DNA of 24,039 bases from a virus, in IMG/VR virus record IMGVR_UViG_3300042293_000027, positions 1 through 24,039 of that record; one strand, written 5' to 3'. The notes below the pieces were generated by a model, which was given only the letters and a program-made list of their open reading frames with translations, was not told the DNA's origin and ran no database searches. The translations under genes and the position numbers were made by a program. Positions 20,668 to 24,039 of the stretch are shown piece by piece. Every line of letters starts with the position of its first letter. Position 1 is the first letter of the stretch.

Positions 20668-21095
20668 TGTTTACATTCTCAGATCGGTCATTGAATAACC
20701 TCAAGGGTGTACACCCCAAACTTGTTGCGGTTGTCAAACGGGCGCTTGAGTTAAGCACAATTGACTTCACCGTTTTAGAGGGCGTGCGCTCACAGGCGCG
20801 ACAAGATGAATTGTGGGCGCAGGGGAGAACGAAGCCCGGTCAAGTGGTGACTTGGGTTCAGACATCAGGCACGCACGGCATCCAAGCGGATGGTTTCGGT
20901 CACGCCGTTGATCTTGCCCCTTACCCAATTGATTGGAACAATTTCAAACGTTTTGACCAATTGGCGAATACAATGTTTATCGCAGCCAAAGAATTAAACG
21001 TGACGCTTCGTTGGGGCGGCGATTGGGATATGGATTCTGTCATCCATGAACGTGGCGAGTCTGACAGCCCTCATTATGAGTTGATCAATCCATGA
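20667..21095 (+). CDS. M15-type endolysin (L-alanyl-D-glutamate endopeptidase-like)
   Basis: The 142-residue protein has the arrangement of phage peptidase M15 (VanY/T5-endolysin type) enzymes. It shows FTVLEGVRSQARQDELWAQG (34-53), then SGTHGIQADGFGHAVDLAPY (67-86), then LRWGGDWD (114-121) and DSPHYEL (133-139). Zinc ligands would be His70, Asp82 and His136, and Asp133 sits at the spacing of the catalytic Asp in T5 endolysin. The His-to-Asp spacing is 12 residues, five longer than the short SxHxxGxAxD form; I recall this 'ADGxGHAVD' variant from other phages. The enzyme would cut the peptide stem of peptidoglycan. It has no signal peptide, so release needs the holin. GGAG lies 9 nt before the ATG. 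Confidence 0.85.
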   Translation: MFTFSDRSLNNLKGVHPKLVAVVKRALELSTIDFTVLEGVRSQARQDELWAQGRTKPGQVVTWVQTSGTHGIQADGFGHAVDLAPYPIDWNNFKRFDQLANTMFIAAKELNVTLRWGGDWDMDSVIHERGESDSPHYELINP

Positions 21096-21721
21096 CAACC
21101 TCATTTGCTCTGACTTACGACAGCTTGGTAACTGCTATGACGCAGTACCTTGAGCGCAATGACGCTTCGGTTGTTGACCAAATCCCCACCTTTATCACGT
21201 TGGCTGAGTTTGAAATCGCCCAACAGATTAAGACGTTGGGTCAGATGCAGGTCGTGCAAAGCACCATGTCAATCAACAATCCGATCATCCAAAAGCCTGC
21301 ACGTTGGCGCAAAACAACAAGTATGTCGGTCACGGTCAATGGGGAAAAGAAACAAATTTTCTTGCGCAAGTATGAGTATTTGAACTTATATAACGGCAAC
21401 GGCGCGACAGGCATTCCTTTGTATTACGGCGATTACGACTACGACCATTGGTTGGTCGCACCCGCGCCTGATCAGGCATACCCGTTTGAGGTGCTGTATT
21501 ACGAGCGTCTGATGCCCCTATCAAGCATCAATCAGACGAACTGGCTCACCAACAACGCCCCGAACCTCATGTTGTTTGGTGCGCTCTTACAAGCCGTGAT
21601 CTTCTTGAAGAATGATGATCGGGTGATATTTCAACAGAAATACGAGGCGGCGTTACAAGCCGTAAAAGGCGAAGACACAACCCGTGTCGGCGACCGCAGC
21701 GCAATCGCCGTTGACAGTTAA
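21092..21721 (+). CDS. Phage adaptor / tail-completion-like protein
   Basis: A 209-residue protein overlapping the endolysin stop by ATGA. It has an N-terminal helical part (LVTAMTQYLERNDASVVDQI, then LAEFEIAQQIKTL), a central beta part with KPARWRKTTSMSV, KQIFLRKYEYLNLYNG and IPLYYGDYDYDHWLVAPAPD, and a C-terminal helical part with YYERLMPLSSINQTNWLTNN, LMLFGALLQAVIFLKNDDR and YEAALQAVK. This helix-strand-helix order is typical of head-tail adaptor or gateway proteins that bind under the portal. Its separation from the head genes by the whole fibre and lysis blocks is unusual but consistent with a tail-side role. Together with the gene at 11827 it gives two adaptor-like proteins. Confidence 0.65.
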   Translation: MTTSFALTYDSLVTAMTQYLERNDASVVDQIPTFITLAEFEIAQQIKTLGQMQVVQSTMSINNPIIQKPARWRKTTSMSVTVNGEKKQIFLRKYEYLNLYNGNGATGIPLYYGDYDYDHWLVAPAPDQAYPFEVLYYERLMPLSSINQTNWLTNNAPNLMLFGALLQAVIFLKNDDRVIFQQKYEAALQAVKGEDTTRVGDRSAIAVDS

Positions 21722-21730
21722 GGATAACCA

Positions 21731-22951
21731 ATGCCCACTTTTACCGATCCGTTCACTAATCAGACGATCAGCCCCTCGCAGGTCGGGTACGAGCCGCTGA
21801 CGATTTCTGCGAACACCACGCTGCAGTGGCCCATCAACGGCAACACGGGCGCGGTCGCCGCCAACATCATGCAGGTGGTTGCCACTACCGTTGGGCTGTC
21901 GCTTGCGATGCCGCCTGCGCTGCAGGTCAGCAACGGTCAAACCTCGCTAATTCAGAACGTGGGTGCGAACGCATTCACAGTCGTTGACTACAGCGGCAAC
22001 ACCATCGTATCAATTGCTTCAGGAATCGCGCAGTATGTATTTATTACAGACAACACCACTACGAACGGCACTTGGTCTACTGTGCAGTTTGGTGCGGGTA
22101 CTTCGGCAGCGAACGCCGCAGCCTTGGCGGGAAATGGTCTAATCGCCCAAAACACGACATTAAGCCAGTCGTACCCTGAGAGTTCGATCAACTCTAGTGC
22201 CGTGCTAACCGCAACAAATCGCGCCCAGTTCTTGGTGTGGTCAGCGGGTGCGGGGTCAATTGCCCTGCCCTCATCGGCGGTGGTCGGCAACGGTTGGTTT
22301 GTCAACGTGCGCAACGGCGGGTCGGGCATTCTTACGGTCGCCGCAAGTGGCACTGACACGATTGACGGGAACGCCAACAAACAGCTTCAGTTGACCGAAT
22401 CAATGGTCATTGTGAGTAATGGGTCAAATGGCTACTCCACGTTCGCCTACGGGCGTTCTAGCGTGTTTCAGTACACGCAGCTATCCAAGTCGGTAACTGG
22501 CGGCACAACGACCCTGAGCGCGGTTGAGTACGCCAACGTGGTGCAGCAGTACAGCGGCACACTGACCTCAAATCAGATTGTCGTTTTGCCATCAACTGTT
22601 CAAATTTATTACCTGAACAACACGACATCAGGATCATTCAGCCTGACGTTTAAGACGGCGGCGGTCGGTGGCGCTACCGTGGTATTGCCGCAGAACACGA
22701 CCTTGACGGTGGTGTGTGACGGCACGAACGTATTCAACGCAGGATCAGCGGCGGCATCAGCGATTACTTCGGTGACGGTGAACCCCGGTAGCGCAGGCGC
22801 ACCCACCATCACTTTTGTGGGCGACACCTCGACTGGTATCTTCACCCCATCGTCAGGCGTGATCGGATTCTCATCGGGCGGCATCAGCTACATGACCATC
22901 AGTTCAGCGGGTCTGTTTGTGACATCGGGGATCGCGGGAGGAACATTTTGA
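21731..22951 (+). CDS. Beta-rich tail protein
   Basis: A 406-residue, Thr/Ser/Gly/Asn/Val-rich protein. It has two similar halves in feel: PFTNQTISPSQVGYEPLTIS, a VATTVGLSLAMPPALQVSNG ... IQNVGANAFTVVDYSG unit (about 52-90), then LVWSAGAGSIALPSSAVVGN ... NVRNGGSGILTVAASGTDTI (about 170-215). A third strand set follows around VVLPSTVQIYYLNN. The C-terminus ends with TSTGIFTPSSGVIGFSSGG and MTISSAGLFVTSG, a fibre-type ending, without an S74 chaperone. The repeated 'position-dependent value / no offset' strand pattern is one I recall in tail proteins of uncultured phages. AAGGA at 21720-21724 supports the start. Probably a tail fibre, tail knob or needle component; the function is not resolved. 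Confidence 0.65.
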   Translation: MPTFTDPFTNQTISPSQVGYEPLTISANTTLQWPINGNTGAVAANIMQVVATTVGLSLAMPPALQVSNGQTSLIQNVGANAFTVVDYSGNTIVSIASGIAQYVFITDNTTTNGTWSTVQFGAGTSAANAAALAGNGLIAQNTTLSQSYPESSINSSAVLTATNRAQFLVWSAGAGSIALPSSAVVGNGWFVNVRNGGSGILTVAASGTDTIDGNANKQLQLTESMVIVSNGSNGYSTFAYGRSSVFQYTQLSKSVTGGTTTLSAVEYANVVQQYSGTLTSNQIVVLPSTVQIYYLNNTTSGSFSLTFKTAAVGGATVVLPQNTTLTVVCDGTNVFNAGSAAASAITSVTVNPGSAGAPTITFVGDTSTGIFTPSSGVIGFSSGGISYMTISSAGLFVTSGIAGGTF

Positions 22952-24039
22952 GCAAGCAGGTAATTGCGCTCAAGATATTACCCGGCGTACAGCGCGATGG
23001 AACGCTGTTTGATGCCGTCTGCTACGTTGACAGTAAGTGGTGTCGATTCCAACGTGGTCGCCCACGCAAAATAGGCGGTTACAGAGGCATCTTTCAAAAC
23101 GCCACACAGATCAGCCGTGGCATGATTATGAACGCGCAGAACGGCTTTAATTACGTCTACAGCGGCACTTTTAACCAACTCCAGTATTGGATAACAGACA
23201 ATGACGATGGCGTGGGTTCAGGCCCGTACACGATTTCATTCACTTCGGGTTTCACGTTCAACAGCAATAACCTTTGGCAGTTTGACATCGGATTCAACGG
23301 CAGCGGGAGTGGGGCAGATGTCATCATCGCGCACCCCGCGCAGAACCTCACCAACATCGACTCAACCGTTAACACCCCCGTTTTATATGGCAGCTTTCCG
23401 TCAGGTGCAATGTCGCCCGTTGGTCAGTTCACCGCCGCAGTCGCCCTCACTAACGGATTAACAACTGGCACGATCACAGGTGTCAACGGCTTGGTGTCAG
23501 CAGGTCAACTCGTCACAGGCACAGGCATCACGGCGGGTACAACGGTCGTTTCTGTTGCTGTGTCAACCAACACCGTGGTCACGCTCTCAAGCGCGTACAC
23601 AGGCACGACAGGTACGCAAACCCTCACGTTTGACAATCAGATCAACGTAAGCGGCGGGTGCGTGCTGATCTACCCTTACTTGTTCGTATACGGCAACGAT
23701 GGGCTGATTCAGAACTCGTCAGCGGGTGACTTTCAAAACTGGGTATCAGCGGATGCCAACGCCAACAACGTAGCCACAGGAAAGATCGTCAAGGGTATGC
23801 CCGTCAGGGGTGGCACTACCTCGCCTGCGGGTTTATTTTGGTCGCTTGATTCGCTTGTGCGCGTCAGCTACGCCCCCACCACGGTCGGCGCGTCAACACT
23901 CTATTGGAAGTACGACCTGATCAGTTGCCAGTCATCAATTCTGTCATCGTCAAGTGTGATTGAGTATGACGGCATCTTTTATTGGTGCGGCGTTGACCGA
24001 TTCTTGCAGTACAACGGAGTGGTCGCGGAACTCCAAAAC
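22948..24039 (+). CDS. Tail hub/tube-like protein, 3' end outside the window
   Basis: The frame is open from a TTG at 22948 to the window end (364 codons seen). GGAGG at 22937-22941 and the TTGA overlap with the previous stop support the TTG start. The next in-frame ATG is deep inside, within RGMIMNAQNGFNY. The N-terminus SKQVIALKILPGVQRDGTLF continues into KWCRFQRGRPRKIGGYRG (about 31-48). I recall this pattern at the start of tail tube or central hub proteins of aquatic podoviruses, analogous in position to P22 gp10 / T7 gp12. Residues about 166-229 hold a second beta domain of the type seen in the gene at 8923 (TGTITGVNGLVSAGQLVTGT). After it the body resumes with YPYLFVYGNDGLIQNSSAGD and ends inside FYWCGVDRFLQYNG. 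Confidence 0.7.
   Translation, partial: MSKQVIALKILPGVQRDGTLFDAVCYVDSKWCRFQRGRPRKIGGYRGIFQNATQISRGMIMNAQNGFNYVYSGTFNQLQYWITDNDDGVGSGPYTISFTSGFTFNSNNLWQFDIGFNGSGSGADVIIAHPAQNLTNIDSTVNTPVLYGSFPSGAMSPVGQFTAAVALTNGLTTGTITGVNGLVSAGQLVTGTGITAGTTVVSVAVSTNTVVTLSSAYTGTTGTQTLTFDNQINVSGGCVLIYPYLFVYGNDGLIQNSSAGDFQNWVSADANANNVATGKIVKGMPVRGGTTSPAGLFWSLDSLVRVSYAPTTVGASTLYWKYDLISCQSSILSSSSVIEYDGIFYWCGVDRFLQYNGVVAELQN

Overview
This window is a tailed-phage (Caudoviricetes) virion-and-lysis region. All supported genes lie on the + strand. Most are packed end to end with 1-8 nt stop/start overlaps (ATGA, TAATG, TTGA), so most are probably translationally coupled. I see no integrase, terminase, replication gene, tRNA, CRISPR array or IS element here, so lifestyle and packaging type cannot be judged. 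The host is Gram-negative: there is an Rz/Rz1 spanin pair, with Rz1 nested in Rz. A large P22-style portal together with two adaptor-like proteins suggests a short-tailed (podovirus-type) particle. The gene style (GG-motif small proteins, beta-rich repetitive virion proteins) resembles uncultured freshwater or marine phages. That affiliation is inference from memory of protein styles, not from a search.

Layout. 17-5220: a large polyvalent-type protein, the portal, a small basic GG-motif protein and a 59-residue helical protein, closed by a hairpin plus a terminator-like stem. 5289-7161: a GroES-like co-chaperonin, a scaffold-like protein and a conserved-looking virion or assembly protein. 7162-7333: a non-coding leader with a consensus -10 box and two stem-loops. 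7334-8847: a beta-rich head protein and the major capsid protein, followed by a strong intrinsic terminator (8851-8883). 8923-11826: two related beta-rich virion proteins alternating with two small basic Gly-Gly-rich proteins. 11827-13214: an adaptor-like protein carrying an inserted beta-sandwich, and a zinc-ribbon-like protein. 13214-19801: the host-recognition block. It holds a 1128-residue repeat-built fibre, a short fibre tip with a Peptidase_S74-type intramolecular chaperone, a seven-bladed FG-GAP-like propeller protein and several small genes. 19804-21095: the lysis cassette (two membrane proteins, Rz, nested Rz1, M15 endopeptidase). 21092-24039: a second adaptor-like protein, a beta-rich tail protein and the 5' part of a tail or hub protein that runs off the window.

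Working together: the co-chaperonin probably helps host GroEL fold the capsid protein. The scaffold and portal, which share an eight-residue N-terminal peptide, nucleate the head. The adaptors close the portal and dock the tail. The fibre, S74 tip and propeller supply receptor binding. The most unusual signals are a recurrent [FML]xxGGxV peptide spread over at least four dissimilar proteins, the DGSAVVNL peptide shared by portal and scaffold with different codons, strong depletion of GGCC and CCGG, and modular duplication in the fibre.
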